Under the pieces are notes generated by a model. The model had not been told where the DNA came from. It saw only the letters and a program-made list of their open reading frames with translations, and did no database searches. From positions 248,001-312,000 of the forward strand of contig NZ_JACCFM010000001.1 in NCBI RefSeq assembly GCF_013410665.1: a stretch of DNA of 64,000 nucleotides, given 5' to 3'. Shown here in pieces: positions 23,111 to 33,316 of the stretch. A program made the position numbers and the translations under genes. This DNA is from Leifsonia psychrotolerans (GTDB taxonomy: Bacteria; Actinomycetota; Actinomycetes; Actinomycetales; Microbacteriaceae). The stretch's first letter is position 1; each line of letters starts with the position of its first letter.

Positions 23111-26100
23111 ATGGCGATTCCTCGTGCCCGCATCCGCCCACTCGCCCTCGCGCTCGCGCTGGCCACAGGAATCGGGGCATTGATCGTCTCGCCCGGTGTG
23201 CCAGCCTCTGCCGATCCCGGTGGCATCGTGCTCTCCGAGCTGAACTACCATGCCGGATCCGACCTCGATGGTGACGATTTTCTGGAACTGGCGAATACCT
23301 CGGCCGTGGACATCGACGTGTCAGGGTGGTCGTTCAGCGCCGGCGTCACCGGCACGTTTCCGGCCGGCCTGATCGTTCCCGCGAACGGCTTCATCGTCGT
23401 CGGAAAAGACGCGGCTCAGTTCGAGCTCAGCCATGGCTTCGCACCGGATGCGATCTATGGCGGAAATCTCAGCAACAGTGGTGAAACCGTCACCCTGGTC
23501 GATGGCTCGCTTGCCGTGATCGACACGGTCAGCTATGCCGATACTGCCCCGTGGCCGACCGCCCCGGACGGAACCGGCCCCTCACTAGAGCTGCGTGACC
23601 TGCTCTCCGACAACTCGCTTGCCGAGAACTGGGGCGCCAGCATCCCCGTGGGCGGCACGCCGAAAGCAGTCAACTCGATTGCAGGCACCGGTGTTGGGCC
23701 CGTGGTCACCGAAGCGACAGCGACGCCGGCACGACCCGCAGCCAACCAGGCCGTCAGCGTCAGCGCTCGCCTGCAGGTCGGTTCAACTGCGACGTTGACG
23801 TACACCGTGATGTTCGGCGCCGACGTTGTCATTCCGTTTGTGGATAATGCGGCCAGCCCCGGTGGAGCGGGTGACGGCGTGTATGCGGGCTCGATTCCCG
23901 GTCAGTCTGCCGGAAAACTGATCCGCTATCGCATCGATGCCGTAGCCGGGAGCGTGGCTTACTCCGAGCCGGCGAGCGGCGACTCGATGCGTTATCGAGG
24001 CGTGGTGGTTGTGAATTCGAGCGTCGTCACCCAGCTGCCGGTCATCGAATGGTTCATGGACGATGCTGTCTACAACGATCTTCTGGCTCACCACCGGGAA
24101 GACGATGTGCAGGGTGCTGCGGTGTGGTCCTATAACGGCGACGTCTACGACAACGTGCGCATGAACATCCGTGGGCATGCGTCGCGGGCCGAAGCGAAGG
24201 TCAACTGGAAGGTTGAGTTGCCGGCCGGATACACGTTCACGCTCGGAGGTGCGCTCCCGTACCCGCTCGACGAGTTCGCCCTGCAGAACTACGCCTACAA
24301 CTTCACCGATGTGAGCTGGGCGACGGTCAAGGCCGCCGGCAACCGTGCGCTGAACATCATTCCGGTGCGAACGCAGCGGAACGGTGCTTTCTGGAGCCTC
24401 GGTCGAATTCAAGAGACCGAGGATAAAAGATGGCGTTCCGATCAAGGGGTGAGCAACTGGGCCATCTATAAGGGAGACGGCGGAGCCGTCGCCCGCAGGT
24501 CTTCGGTTGCCGATCTCGTCTCAAAGGAATGGCTGAACAAAAAAACACGCAAAGACGAGGACTACTCCGATGTGTTCACCCTGGGGAACACGGTCGACGC
24601 GCCGGCCTCGGCCGCTCAGCAAGCGTGGATCTACCAGAACGTGAACATTCCTGAGCTGGTGAACTATATGGCCATCAACTCGGTCATCCGGCACACCGAC
24701 AGCGGATGGTACAACTGGTGGCTCGCCCGGGACACCGACGGTACCGGCCGGTGGGACATGTGGCAGTGGGATCTCAACTGGACCTTCACCGTGCCGTCCT
24801 CTGACGGGAAGGGACTCTTTCTCACACCCGATACCCAAAACCGGTTCACCACGGCCATGCTCGGCTACCCGGAGATTCGTGAGATGTACTACCGACGGTT
24901 GAGTTCGCTGTCGGATCAGTTCCTCACGCCGGGAAAGTTTGAAGCGCAGTGGGATGCGATCTCGGCGAAGACCACGCCGGACTGGAAGCTGGACAAGGCC
25001 AAATGGGGCGGTTACTCGGCTGATACGGCTCGCACCGCGTTTCTGGCCGGTCTGGCCGATCGCCGTGCCGCGATCATCGGAAACACCGGTGCCGGCAAGC
25101 TGGTTCCGGTTTCTCAATCGGCGAATGCCGCCGTCGTGATCAACGAAATCCAGTACCACCCGTCCGGCACCGGCGGTGAGTACATCGAACTCGCGAACCC
25201 GAGTGCGACGGCCGTCGACATTTCTGGCTGGAGCATTGCTGCCGTCGGCCTGAGCATTCAGGCGGGCACTGTGATTCCGGCCGGAGGGCGCGTGGTGTTC
25301 GTCGCCAACGACAAAGCCTTCCGTGCGGCGTATACCGGAGCCAACCGCTTTGTCGGCGGGCAGTTCAGCGGCACGCTCGACGACGGCGGGGAGGCCGTGG
25401 TGCTGGCGGATGGCGCCCGCATCGTTGACGCGGTGACCTATTCGAATATGGCCCCGTGGCCGGTTGCCGCCGACGGGACCGGGCCCTCACTCGAATTGGT
25501 CTCGCCCACGGCTGACAACGCGGACCCTGCCAGCTGGCGCGCCGCGTCGACCAGTCAGGGAACCCCGGGGCTGGCGAACACCCCCGACGGACCGGCGAAT
25601 GCGGCACCGATCGCCGCGATGACCGCGACCGTCACCGGGCTCGCGGTCGTGGTTGACGGCTCGACGTCCCGGGATCCCGACGGCAGCATCCGCTCGTATG
25701 CGTGGAATTTCGGCGATAACAGCACCGGCAGTGGGGTCAGCGCCAGCCACAGCTACGCGGCAGCCGGCACGTACACGATCAGCCTGACGGTGACCGACAA
25801 CCGTGGCGCCACCGGCACCGCCAGCCGGGCCGTCACGGTCACCGCGCCCTCCGGAGTCTGGGCTGCTGACTCGTTCACGCGCACGATCACCGGCGGGTTC
25901 GGCACGGCGGATGCCGGGGGAGTCTGGACGACGTCGGATCCGGCGTCGGCCTTCGCCGTGGACGGCACCGCCGCGAAAGTCACGGTGCCCTCCGGCGCCA
26001 ACCGCAGGATCTATCTGAACGGGGTGAAGTCGAGCGACACCGAGATGCGCACGGCGATCGCATTCCCGCGTCAGACCACCAGCAGTCTGTATGCCGGTGT

Positions 26101-26476
26101 GATCTCACGCCAGGTCGGCACCTCGAATTATGGTGCCCGCGTCGTCGTGAGTGCGACGGGATCGGTGTTGCTGCAGGCTCAACGCAACACCGACATCATC
26201 CTCGGTGCTGCGACAGTGGGGGGGGTCACCTTCGCTACCGGCGACACGCTGAACCTGAAGGTGCAGACGTTCGGAACGTCGCCGACGATGGTGCGCGCGA
26301 AGGCGTGGAAGACGGGTTCCGCCGAACCGACAGGGTGGCAGGTGAGTGTGACCGATACCACCGCAGCCCTGCAAACGGGGGGTTCGGTCGGCCTGTACAG
26401 CTACCTGAGTTCGAGTGCTCGGCCCACGCCGATCGTCGTGACTTTCGATGATCTGTGGGCCGGTGTCACCCGCTGA
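23111..26476 (+). CDS. Secreted CotH-kinase protein with lamin-tail and PKD domains
   Basis: Predicted export: Arg-rich start MAIPRARIRP, hydrophobic core and an Ala-x-Ala cleavage site near residue 34. Domains in order are a lamin-tail domain (about 38-165), a CotH kinase-like domain (about 290-610; RGHASRAEAKVNWKVELP and the DxD-like WDMWQWDLNWTF), a second lamin-tail domain (about 675-810), a PKD domain (about 815-900; DGSTSRDPDGSI, YAWNFGDN) and a C-terminal beta-rich region like a concanavalin-type fold. ATG at 23111 is preferred over 23078 because it starts the signal peptide. In mycobacteria this position holds the Rv1697/mctB pair, so the gene is an addition or replacement. CotH proteins phosphorylate protein targets in other bacteria; the target here is unknown. 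Confidence 0.85.
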   Translation: MAIPRARIRPLALALALATGIGALIVSPGVPASADPGGIVLSELNYHAGSDLDGDDFLELANTSAVDIDVSGWSFSAGVTGTFPAGLIVPANGFIVVGKDAAQFELSHGFAPDAIYGGNLSNSGETVTLVDGSLAVIDTVSYADTAPWPTAPDGTGPSLELRDLLSDNSLAENWGASIPVGGTPKAVNSIAGTGVGPVVTEATATPARPAANQAVSVSARLQVGSTATLTYTVMFGADVVIPFVDNAASPGGAGDGVYAGSIPGQSAGKLIRYRIDAVAGSVAYSEPASGDSMRYRGVVVVNSSVVTQLPVIEWFMDDAVYNDLLAHHREDDVQGAAVWSYNGDVYDNVRMNIRGHASRAEAKVNWKVELPAGYTFTLGGALPYPLDEFALQNYAYNFTDVSWATVKAAGNRALNIIPVRTQRNGAFWSLGRIQETEDKRWRSDQGVSNWAIYKGDGGAVARRSSVADLVSKEWLNKKTRKDEDYSDVFTLGNTVDAPASAAQQAWIYQNVNIPELVNYMAINSVIRHTDSGWYNWWLARDTDGTGRWDMWQWDLNWTFTVPSSDGKGLFLTPDTQNRFTTAMLGYPEIREMYYRRLSSLSDQFLTPGKFEAQWDAISAKTTPDWKLDKAKWGGYSADTARTAFLAGLADRRAAIIGNTGAGKLVPVSQSANAAVVINEIQYHPSGTGGEYIELANPSATAVDISGWSIAAVGLSIQAGTVIPAGGRVVFVANDKAFRAAYTGANRFVGGQFSGTLDDGGEAVVLADGARIVDAVTYSNMAPWPVAADGTGPSLELVSPTADNADPASWRAASTSQGTPGLANTPDGPANAAPIAAMTATVTGLAVVVDGSTSRDPDGSIRSYAWNFGDNSTGSGVSASHSYAAAGTYTISLTVTDNRGATGTASRAVTVTAPSGVWAADSFTRTITGGFGTADAGGVWTTSDPASAFAVDGTAAKVTVPSGANRRIYLNGVKSSDTEMRTAIAFPRQTTSSLYAGVISRQVGTSNYGARVVVSATGSVLLQAQRNTDIILGAATVGGVTFATGDTLNLKVQTFGTSPTMVRAKAWKTGSAEPTGWQVSVTDTTAALQTGGSVGLYSYLSSSARPTPIVVTFDDLWAGVTR

Positions 26477-26491
26477 GAACTCACCGACGAG

Positions 26492-26534
26492 GGAATCGGT
26501 TCGGTGCGGCGCGGCGCCGCACCGAACCGATTCC
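26492..26534 (+). terminator. 20-bp perfect hairpin after the CotH gene
   Basis: Arms 26492-26511 and 26515-26534 pair without mismatch around a cgg loop, directly between the CotH stop and pyrG. No long T run follows. Confidence 0.7.
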
Positions 26535-26581
26535 GCGCACACTGGTCATCTTCAGGGTCACGACTGATAGGATCGAGGCCC

Positions 26582-28273
26582 GTGGTGAACAATAAAAACG
26601 CGGACAACTCAGACGGCATTACCAAGCACATTTTTGTGACCGGTGGTGTCGTTTCTTCATTGGGCAAGGGCCTCACGGCAGCAAGCCTCGGAAACCTTCT
26701 GACCGCGCGCGGACTGCGTGTCGTGATGCAGAAACTCGACCCTTACTTGAACGTCGACCCGGGAACGATGAACCCGTTCCAGCACGGCGAGGTGTTTGTA
26801 ACCGACGACGGCGCGGAGACCGACCTCGACATCGGGCACTACGAGCGGTTCCTCGACATCAACCTGGGCCAGTCGGCCAACGTCACGACGGGCCAGATCT
26901 ACTCGCAGGTGATCGCGAAAGAGCGCCGCGGCGAATACCTCGGCGATACCGTGCAGGTCATCCCGCACATCACCGACGAGATCAAGCGTCGTATGCGCCT
27001 GCAGGCCAGCGACGACGTGCGTCCCGACGTGATCATCACCGAGATCGGTGGCACGGTCGGCGACATCGAGTCGCAGCCATTCATTGAATCGGCCCGTCAG
27101 GTGCGCCATGAACTCGGCCGGACCAACGTGTTCTTCGTTCACGTGTCACTCGTGCCGTATATGAACGCCTCGGGTGAGCAGAAGACTAAGCCCACCCAGC
27201 ACTCGGTGGCCGCCCTGCGCTCACTCGGCATCCAGCCCGACGCCCTCGTGCTGCGCAGCGACCGCCCGGTCTCCGACTCGAACAAGCGCAAGATCGCGCT
27301 CATGTGCGACGTCGACGAAGATGCCGTCGTGAACGCCGTCGACGTGCCGTCGATCTACGACATTCCGACCATGCTGCACGATCAGGGCCTCGACGCGTAC
27401 ATCATCGACGCACTCGGACTGCCGGAATCCACGGTGAACTGGGCCGGCTGGCAGCCGGTGCTCGACGCCGTGCACGAGCCCAAGTTCGAGCTCAACATCG
27501 GTCTGGTCGGCAAGTACATCGACCTGCCTGATGCCTATCTCTCGGTCACCGAGGCACTGCGTGCCGGAGGGTTCGCGCACCAGAGCAAGGTCAAGATCCA
27601 CTGGATCCCCTCCGACGAGTGCGAGACCGAAGAGGGCGCGGCCCGTCTGCTGGCCGACCTCGACGGCATCTGTGTTCCCGGCGGATTCGGCGTGCGCGGC
27701 ATCGAAGGCAAGCTGGGCGCCCTGCGCTTCGCTCGCGAGAACGGCATCCCCACGCTGGGGCTGTGCCTCGGCCTGCAGTGCATGGTCATCGAATACGCCC
27801 GTAACAAGGCGAACCTGCCCGGCGCCTCATCGAGTGAGTTTGACGACAACACCGAGTTCCCCGTGATTGCCACGATGGAGGAGCAGGTTGAGATCATCGC
27901 CGGCGGCGACCTGGGCGGCACCATGCGCCTCGGCCTCTACCCGGCCACGCTCGCCGACGGCTCACTCGTCGCCGAAATGTATGGTGCGCCCGAGGCATCC
28001 GAGCGTCACCGTCACCGCTATGAGGTCAACAACCGGTACCGCGATCAGATCGCCGAGGCCGGCCTCTGGTTCTCGGGCACGTCACCCGACGGTCAGCTGG
28101 TCGAATACGTCGAGCTGCCGCGCGCGGTGCACCCGTTCTACGTGGGCACGCAGGCACACCCCGAGCTGCGTTCACGCCCCAGCCGCGCCAACCCGTTGTT
28201 CACGGGCCTGATGGGTGCGGCGCTGGAGCGTCAGCAGTCCAGCCGTCTGTTCGAAGTGAAGGTCGATGCCTAA
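26582..28273 (+). CDS. pyrG: CTP synthase
   Basis: Makes CTP from UTP with glutamine. From the GTG at 26582 the product is 563 residues. The N-terminal amidoligase has [11 protein letters not shown] and [20 protein letters not shown]; the C-terminal glutaminase has [15 protein letters not shown] with the catalytic cysteine and the His/Glu pair in AHPELRSRP. An open frame reaches back to 26504, but that part runs through the hairpin region and is not conserved in character. The gene overlaps the Nudix gene by 8 bases. Confidence 0.96.
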   Translation: MVNNKNADNSDGITKHIFVTGGVVSSLGKGLTAASLGNLLTARGLRVVMQKLDPYLNVDPGTMNPFQHGEVFVTDDGAETDLDIGHYERFLDINLGQSANVTTGQIYSQVIAKERRGEYLGDTVQVIPHITDEIKRRMRLQASDDVRPDVIITEIGGTVGDIESQPFIESARQVRHELGRTNVFFVHVSLVPYMNASGEQKTKPTQHSVAALRSLGIQPDALVLRSDRPVSDSNKRKIALMCDVDEDAVVNAVDVPSIYDIPTMLHDQGLDAYIIDALGLPESTVNWAGWQPVLDAVHEPKFELNIGLVGKYIDLPDAYLSVTEALRAGGFAHQSKVKIHWIPSDECETEEGAARLLADLDGICVPGGFGVRGIEGKLGALRFARENGIPTLGLCLGLQCMVIEYARNKANLPGASSSEFDDNTEFPVIATMEEQVEIIAGGDLGGTMRLGLYPATLADGSLVAEMYGAPEASERHRHRYEVNNRYRDQIAEAGLWFSGTSPDGQLVEYVELPRAVHPFYVGTQAHPELRSRPSRANPLFTGLMGAALERQQSSRLFEVKVDA

Positions 28274-28904
28274 CGTTCCTCTGCAGGACGAGCTCGCTCC
28301 GGCCCACGTGGTCGACAGTGAGCTCGTCTTTGCGGGCAAGGTCTGGGATGTGCGACGCGAGGGATTCGCCTACGGCGACTCGACGATCGTGCGCGAGTAT
28401 CTCGACCACCCTGGTGCCGTCGCAATCCTGGCCCTCGACGAGCACGACCGGGTGCTGCTGATCAAGCAGTACCGGCATCCGGTGCGCGTGCGCGACTGGG
28501 AGCTGCCGGCCGGCCTGCTCGACGAGATCGGCGAATCGCCGCTCGACGGGGCCAAGCGTGAGTTGGCCGAAGAGGCCGACGTGGCGGCCAGCGAATGGAA
28601 CGTGCTCGGTGAGTTCTACACGTCGCCGGGTGGCAGCGATGAAGCGATTCGTATCTATTTGGCCCGCGGTTTGAGCGAGCTGCCTGAGGCGTTTGACCGT
28701 ACCGACGAAGAGGCCGACATCGAGATTCGGTGGGAGTCACTCGACGACTGTGTCGACGCGGTTCTGGAGCGTCGCGTGCAGAACCCGTCGCTCGTCATCG
28801 GCGTGCTGGCGGCGCAGGCCGCACGGGCGCGCGGCTGGGCGACGCTCGGGGCGGGGGATGAGCCGTGGCCGCGGCATCCGTCGCACTGGAAAACAAGCCG
28901 ATGA
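28266..28904 (+). CDS. Nudix hydrolase, ADP-ribose pyrophosphatase type
   Basis: The 212-residue product has a Nudix box reading [18 protein letters not shown], with the catalytic REL-x-EE core kept and an Asp at the usual last Gly. WELPAG upstream and [10 protein letters not shown] downstream fit the ADP-ribose pyrophosphatase group, as does synteny with Rv1700. It lies between pyrG (overlapping) and xerD (ATGA overlap at 28901-28904), so it is part of one operon. Confidence 0.9.
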   Translation: MPNVPLQDELAPAHVVDSELVFAGKVWDVRREGFAYGDSTIVREYLDHPGAVAILALDEHDRVLLIKQYRHPVRVRDWELPAGLLDEIGESPLDGAKRELAEEADVAASEWNVLGEFYTSPGGSDEAIRIYLARGLSELPEAFDRTDEEADIEIRWESLDDCVDAVLERRVQNPSLVIGVLAAQAARARGWATLGAGDEPWPRHPSHWKTSR

Positions 28905-29806
28905 GCGTGGGGGCGGCCGTGGACTCCTATCTGCGGCACGTCTCGATTGAGCGCGGGCTGGCGGCCAACACGGTGGCCGCGTACCGGCGGGACCTGGGCA
29001 TCTACACCGCCTGGCTTGACGCGAACGGTCTGACGGCGCTCGGCGCGGTGTCCGCAGCGAACATCTCGGAGTTCGTGCGCTCGCTGGGCTCACGGGAGGA
29101 ATCGCCGCTGACGGCGTCGTCGATCGCGCGGGTGCTGTCGAGCGTGCGCGGGTTCCACCGCTTTCTGCTCGAGGAATCCCTCGTCGATACGGATGTCGCG
29201 CACGACACCAAACCGCCCAAGCTGGCCTCGAGGCTGCCGAAGGCGATCACGATCGACGAGGTGGGGGCGTTGCTGGCGGCGACCGACGGCGACAGCGTGC
29301 AACAGGTGCGCGACAAGGCGCTGCTCGAGTTGCTCTATGCCACGGGCGCGCGTGTCTCCGAGGTGGTGAACCTCAACGTCGACGACGTGTTCGAAGAAGA
29401 CGTGGTGCGGCTGACCGGTAAGGGCGACAAGCAGCGGATCGTGCCGCTGGGAAGCTACGCGCGCGCGGCGATCGACTCCTATCTGGTGCGCGCACGCCCG
29501 CTTCTGTCGGTGCGGGGCAGCGCCACGCCCGCACTGTTTCTGGGGCTGCGCGGCGCGCGGGTGAGCCGGCAGAACGCCTGGCTGATCATCAAGGCGGCTG
29601 CCGAGCGGGCCGAGCTGACGGTTGACGTGTCGCCGCACACACTGCGGCATTCGTTTGCGACCCACCTGCTGGCTGGGGGAGCGGATGTGCGCGTGGTGCA
29701 GGAGCTGCTCGGGCACTCGTCGGTGGCGACCACGCAGATCTACACGCTCGTGACAGCAGACACCCTGCGGGACATGTACACGACGGCGCATCCGCGCGCC
29801 CGTTAA
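28901..29806 (+). CDS. xerD: Tyrosine recombinase XerD
   Basis: Resolves chromosome dimers at dif with XerC and FtsK. The product has a SAM-like N-terminal core-binding domain (YLRHVSIERGLAANTVAAYRRDL) and a catalytic domain with all residues: Arg in YATGARVSEVVNL, Lys in GKGDKQR, HTLRHSFATHLL, LGHSSVATTQIYT with the nucleophile Tyr. ATG at 28901 overlaps the Nudix stop and gives 301 residues; a GTG at 28865 would add 12. The place in the operon equals Rv1701. It gives a complete internal reference for the degenerate recombinases further on. Confidence 0.94.
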   Translation: MSVGAAVDSYLRHVSIERGLAANTVAAYRRDLGIYTAWLDANGLTALGAVSAANISEFVRSLGSREESPLTASSIARVLSSVRGFHRFLLEESLVDTDVAHDTKPPKLASRLPKAITIDEVGALLAATDGDSVQQVRDKALLELLYATGARVSEVVNLNVDDVFEEDVVRLTGKGDKQRIVPLGSYARAAIDSYLVRARPLLSVRGSATPALFLGLRGARVSRQNAWLIIKAAAERAELTVDVSPHTLRHSFATHLLAGGADVRVVQELLGHSSVATTQIYTLVTADTLRDMYTTAHPRAR

Positions 29807-30023
29807 CGCCGTCCGTCCACCCCGTCGAAACCGCGCGGGCCGGCCTGCGGGCGGTGCGAAAACAGGAGGAATCGAGCATCCGTCGCTCGAACAGGCCGGA
29901 GTGCACGTGCACCGTTGATCGGGCCTGTTGTGGCCACGCCCGGCCAATTCGCACACCGACCCGCCGAAATACGGCGATGCGCGAAGGTGAGCGCGTGTCG
30001 CTTCGCTAGAATCGAGCGAGTGT

Positions 30024-30941
30024 ATGGGTGCAGAACGGATAGAGGGTCTCTCAGTGGCGCGTAAGCAGGATAACGTAACCGAGCTCGACGGACTGGAATC
30101 AATCCAGTACGGGCCGACCGGTCGACCCGCCAGGCCGTTCCCGGACCCCCGCCCGCTGAAGATGCACGGGCCTGCCCGCATCATTTCGCTCTGCAATCAG
30201 AAGGGCGGCGTGGGCAAGACCACGACGACCATCAACCTGGGTGCGGCGCTGGCCGGCTACGGCCGCCGCGTTCTCGCCATTGACTTCGACCCGCAGGGCG
30301 CCCTGTCGGCCGGCCTCGGTGTTCCCACGCACGACGTCACCACCATCTACGACCTGCTGCTCAGCGGTTCAAAAGACCCCAGTGAGGCGATTCAGCACAC
30401 CGCCGTGCCGAACCTCGACCTGATTCCGGCCAACATCGACCTGTCGGCAGCCGAAGTGCACCTGGTCAACGAGGTCGCCCGCGAACAGATTCTGGCCCGC
30501 GTGCTGCGCAAGGTCTCGGCCGACTACGACGTGATCCTGATCGACTGCCAGCCGTCGCTGGGCATTCTCACCGTCAATGCCCTCACGGCCAGCCACGGCG
30601 TGCTCATCCCGCTCGAGTGCGAGTTCTTCGCTCTGCGCGGTGTCGCCCTGCTGATCGAGACCATCGACAAGGTGCGCGACCGCCTGAACCCGGCCATCCA
30701 GCTCGACGGCATCCTGGCGACAATGTACGACTCCCGCACGCTGCACTCGCGTGAGGTGCTCGAGCGTGTTGTCGACGCCTTCGGCACGGATGTGCTCGAA
30801 ACAGTCATCGGCCGCACCGTGAAGTTTCCCGACGCCAGTGTCGCCGGGGTGCCGATCACCGATTTTGCGCCGGAGCACGCGGCTGCCAAGGCCTACCGTC
30901 AGATGGCGCGGGAACTGATCCAGCGTGGCGCTGTCGCCTAA
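30024..30941 (+). CDS. ParA/Soj-family ATPase
   Basis: The 305-residue protein has the deviant Walker A NQKGGVGKTTTTINLGAAL, the DFDPQGALSAGLGV switch and Walker B VILIDCQPSLGILTVNAL. This is the Rv1708-type ParA that lies in front of scpA, separate from the parA of the parAB locus. ATG at 30024 is possible, but GTG at 30054, with agaggg 7 bases upstream, is also good and would remove 10 residues. A TAGAAT -10 element lies near 30007. The gene overlaps scpA by 17 bases. A role in chromosome organisation is inferred from the partner genes. Confidence 0.9.
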   Translation: MGAERIEGLSVARKQDNVTELDGLESIQYGPTGRPARPFPDPRPLKMHGPARIISLCNQKGGVGKTTTTINLGAALAGYGRRVLAIDFDPQGALSAGLGVPTHDVTTIYDLLLSGSKDPSEAIQHTAVPNLDLIPANIDLSAAEVHLVNEVAREQILARVLRKVSADYDVILIDCQPSLGILTVNALTASHGVLIPLECEFFALRGVALLIETIDKVRDRLNPAIQLDGILATMYDSRTLHSREVLERVVDAFGTDVLETVIGRTVKFPDASVAGVPITDFAPEHAAAKAYRQMARELIQRGAVA

Positions 30942-31746
30942 CGGGGTCGCAGCTCCCGCCTTCACCGTTGCCCTCGGAAACTTCGAGGGGCCGTTCGACC
31001 TGCTGCTCTCACTCATCGGCACGCACGAACTCGACATCACCGACATCTCCCTGAGTAAGGTCACCGACGAGTTCATCGGCTATCTGCGCGGGCTCGACTC
31101 GGCCGACAACCTCGATCAGGCGACCGAGTTTCTCGTCGTTGCGGCAACGCTGCTCGACCTCAAGGTGGCCGGTCTGCTGCCGCAGGGTGAGCTCGTCGAC
31201 GCCGAGAGCGTTGCGCTGCTCGAGGCCCGCGACCTGCTGTTCGCCCGGCTGCTGCAATACCGCGCCTTCAAAGAGGCCTCGGCCTGGTTTCAGGCCACGC
31301 TCGAAACCGAGTCGGCCCGGCATGTGCGCTCGGTGCGGCTCGAAGAGAAGTTCCGCCAGCAGACCCCCGAGCTGGTCTGGACGCTGACCCCCGCCGACTT
31401 CGCCGCCCTGGCCACCCTCGCCCTGACGCCGAAGGACATCCCCGTCGTCGGGCTCGAGCACCTGCATGCGCCGCTGGTGAGCATCCGGGAGCAGGCCGCC
31501 TACGTGGTGGCCATGCTGCGCGGCGGCGACACGCTCACCTTTCGCGAGCTTATCGCGGGCGCCGAGCAGAAGGGCGTCGTGATCGCCCGGTTTCTGGCCG
31601 TGCTCGAGCTCTACCGGCGCGGTGCGCTCTCGTTCGAACAGATCGAACCGCTGGGCGAGTTGATTCTGCGCTGGATCGCCGACGACGGTGAGCAGAACTG
31701 GTCAGACGACACCCTCGACACCCTCGGAGCTGACTATGACACCTGA
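30925..31746 (+). CDS. scpA: Segregation and condensation protein A
   Basis: Kleisin of the bacterial SMC condensin. The 273-residue product begins with the family block FEGPFDLLLSLIGTHELDITDISLSKVTDEF (residues about 14-45), and has DQATEFLVVAATLLDLK and a C-terminal winged-helix segment (GVVIARFLAVLELYRRGAL). It starts with GTG inside the end of the parA-like gene, and its end overlaps scpB. Confidence 0.94.
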   Translation: MALSPNGVAAPAFTVALGNFEGPFDLLLSLIGTHELDITDISLSKVTDEFIGYLRGLDSADNLDQATEFLVVAATLLDLKVAGLLPQGELVDAESVALLEARDLLFARLLQYRAFKEASAWFQATLETESARHVRSVRLEEKFRQQTPELVWTLTPADFAALATLALTPKDIPVVGLEHLHAPLVSIREQAAYVVAMLRGGDTLTFRELIAGAEQKGVVIARFLAVLELYRRGALSFEQIEPLGELILRWIADDGEQNWSDDTLDTLGADYDT

Positions 31747-32416
31747 CACGCTGAACGCCACGCAGCAGGACGTCGAGCAGGATGTCGAGCGGGACATCGG
31801 GCAGGGCGCCCAGACGGATGCCGAGACGGATGCCGCATCCGCCGCATCCGCTCTCGATCGCGCTCTCGAGGCCATCCTGATCATCGCCGACGAGCCGCAG
31901 AGTCTGATGCACCTGGCCTCGGCGCTCGGCGCGCCCCTGCCGGACGTGCGCGCGGGCATCGCCCGGCTGGTCGCAGATTTCGATGGTGAGCTGACCAGTG
32001 GCGACGGGGTGACGCGCTCGGTGCGTCGCGGCTTCGAGCTGCGCGAGGTCGCCGGCGGTTGGCGCATCTACGTGCGGGCCAGCCACGACGAACTGGTCGC
32101 CGATTTCGTGGTCACCCAGAACCCGAGCCGGCTCTCGCAGGCGGCCCTGGAAACCCTCGCCGTGATCGCCTATAAGCAACCGATCAGCCGCGGGGCGGTA
32201 GCCTCGATCAGGGCCGTCAACGTCGACTCCGTTGTGCGCACCCTGCTCGGACGCGGCCTGATCACCGAGGCCTTCGCCGACAGTGAGACGGGCGCTGTCA
32301 ACTACGCCACCACAGACTTGCTGCTCAGTCAGCTCGGAATCAACTCGCTCGACGAGTTACCCCACATATCGCCGTTGCTCACCGACGGCGCAGAAGGATT
32401 TGAGGATCTACGATGA
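31736..32416 (+). CDS. scpB: Segregation and condensation protein B
   Basis: Partner of ScpA and SMC. ATG at 31736 lies within the scpA end, giving 226 residues; the upstream frame to 31688 is scpA sequence. The protein has an acidic Asp/Thr-rich lead of about 40 residues, then two winged-helix domains. The conserved segment is QAALETLAVIAYKQPISRGAVASIRAVNVDSVVRTLLGRGLI. Its stop overlaps the rluB ATG (ATGA at 32413). Confidence 0.94.
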   Translation: MTPDTLNATQQDVEQDVERDIGQGAQTDAETDAASAASALDRALEAILIIADEPQSLMHLASALGAPLPDVRAGIARLVADFDGELTSGDGVTRSVRRGFELREVAGGWRIYVRASHDELVADFVVTQNPSRLSQAALETLAVIAYKQPISRGAVASIRAVNVDSVVRTLLGRGLITEAFADSETGAVNYATTDLLLSQLGINSLDELPHISPLLTDGAEGFEDLR

Positions 32417-33240
32417 CCAGCGATTTTGCTCCCGACGCCGGCAACCCCGAAGCCGCAGTCGACGGTGTGCGCCTGCAGAAGGTGATGGCTTCGGCCGGTG
32501 TCGCCTCCCGCCGGGTCTCCGAAGAGATGATCGCCGCCGGCCGGGTGCGCGTGAATGGCACGGTCGTCACCGAGGCGGGCCGGCGCATCCACCCGGAGAC
32601 CGACGAAATCGCCGTCGACAACATCGCCGTGCAGCTGGACACCAGCCGGCGTTACCTCATGCTCAACAAGCCCGTTGGCGTGGTCTCGTCGATGCAGGAC
32701 GAGAGCGGCCGCCCCGACCTGCGCGAATTCACCGACAGGTTCGACGAGCGACTGTTCAACGTGGGGCGTCTCGACGCGATGACCAGCGGACTGCTCGTGC
32801 TCACCAACGACGGCGACCTGGCACACGTGCTCGCCCACCCGTCGTTCGGCGTTTCGAAGACCTACATCGCCAAGGTTGAAGGCCGCGTCACGGCGAAGAC
32901 CGTCGCCCTGTTGCAGAGCGGTATCGAGCTCGACGACGGCCCGATCAAGGCCGACAAGGCACGCGTGTTGACCGACCAGTCCGGTCAGGCGTTCAGCCTG
33001 GTCGAGATCACCCTGCACTCGGGCCGCAACCGCATCGTGCGCCGCATGATGGATGCCGTCGGCCATCCGGTCGTCGAACTCGTGCGTCGTCAGTTCGGCC
33101 CGTTGCACCTCGGCACCCTGCGCGCCGGCGCCGTGCGCGAGTTGACCCGTGAGGAGCTCGGCGCGCTGCTGACCGTGTCACGCAACGAGCGTCCGGCACA
33201 GGCCGACACGAAGCCTGACGCCCAGCCCCACACGACGTAA
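32413..33240 (+). CDS. rluB: 23S rRNA pseudouridine synthase RluB type
   Basis: The 275-residue product has an N-terminal S4 domain (VRLQKVMASAGVASRRVSEEMIAAGRVRVNG) and a RsuA/RluB-type catalytic domain with VGRLDAMTSGLLVLTNDGDL, where the aspartate is the nucleophile, followed by RNRIVRRMMDAVGHPV. In actinobacteria this gene always follows scpB (Rv1711). Translation is coupled to scpB by ATGA. Confidence 0.93.
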   Translation: MTSDFAPDAGNPEAAVDGVRLQKVMASAGVASRRVSEEMIAAGRVRVNGTVVTEAGRRIHPETDEIAVDNIAVQLDTSRRYLMLNKPVGVVSSMQDESGRPDLREFTDRFDERLFNVGRLDAMTSGLLVLTNDGDLAHVLAHPSFGVSKTYIAKVEGRVTAKTVALLQSGIELDDGPIKADKARVLTDQSGQAFSLVEITLHSGRNRIVRRMMDAVGHPVVELVRRQFGPLHLGTLRAGAVRELTREELGALLTVSRNERPAQADTKPDAQPHTT

Positions 33241-33316
33241 ACCCGCACGGATGCCGCCACCCGTGGCATCCGTGCCCCCCCCCAGTTGTGAGAACGAAGA
33301 AGTCAGGAGAACGCGA

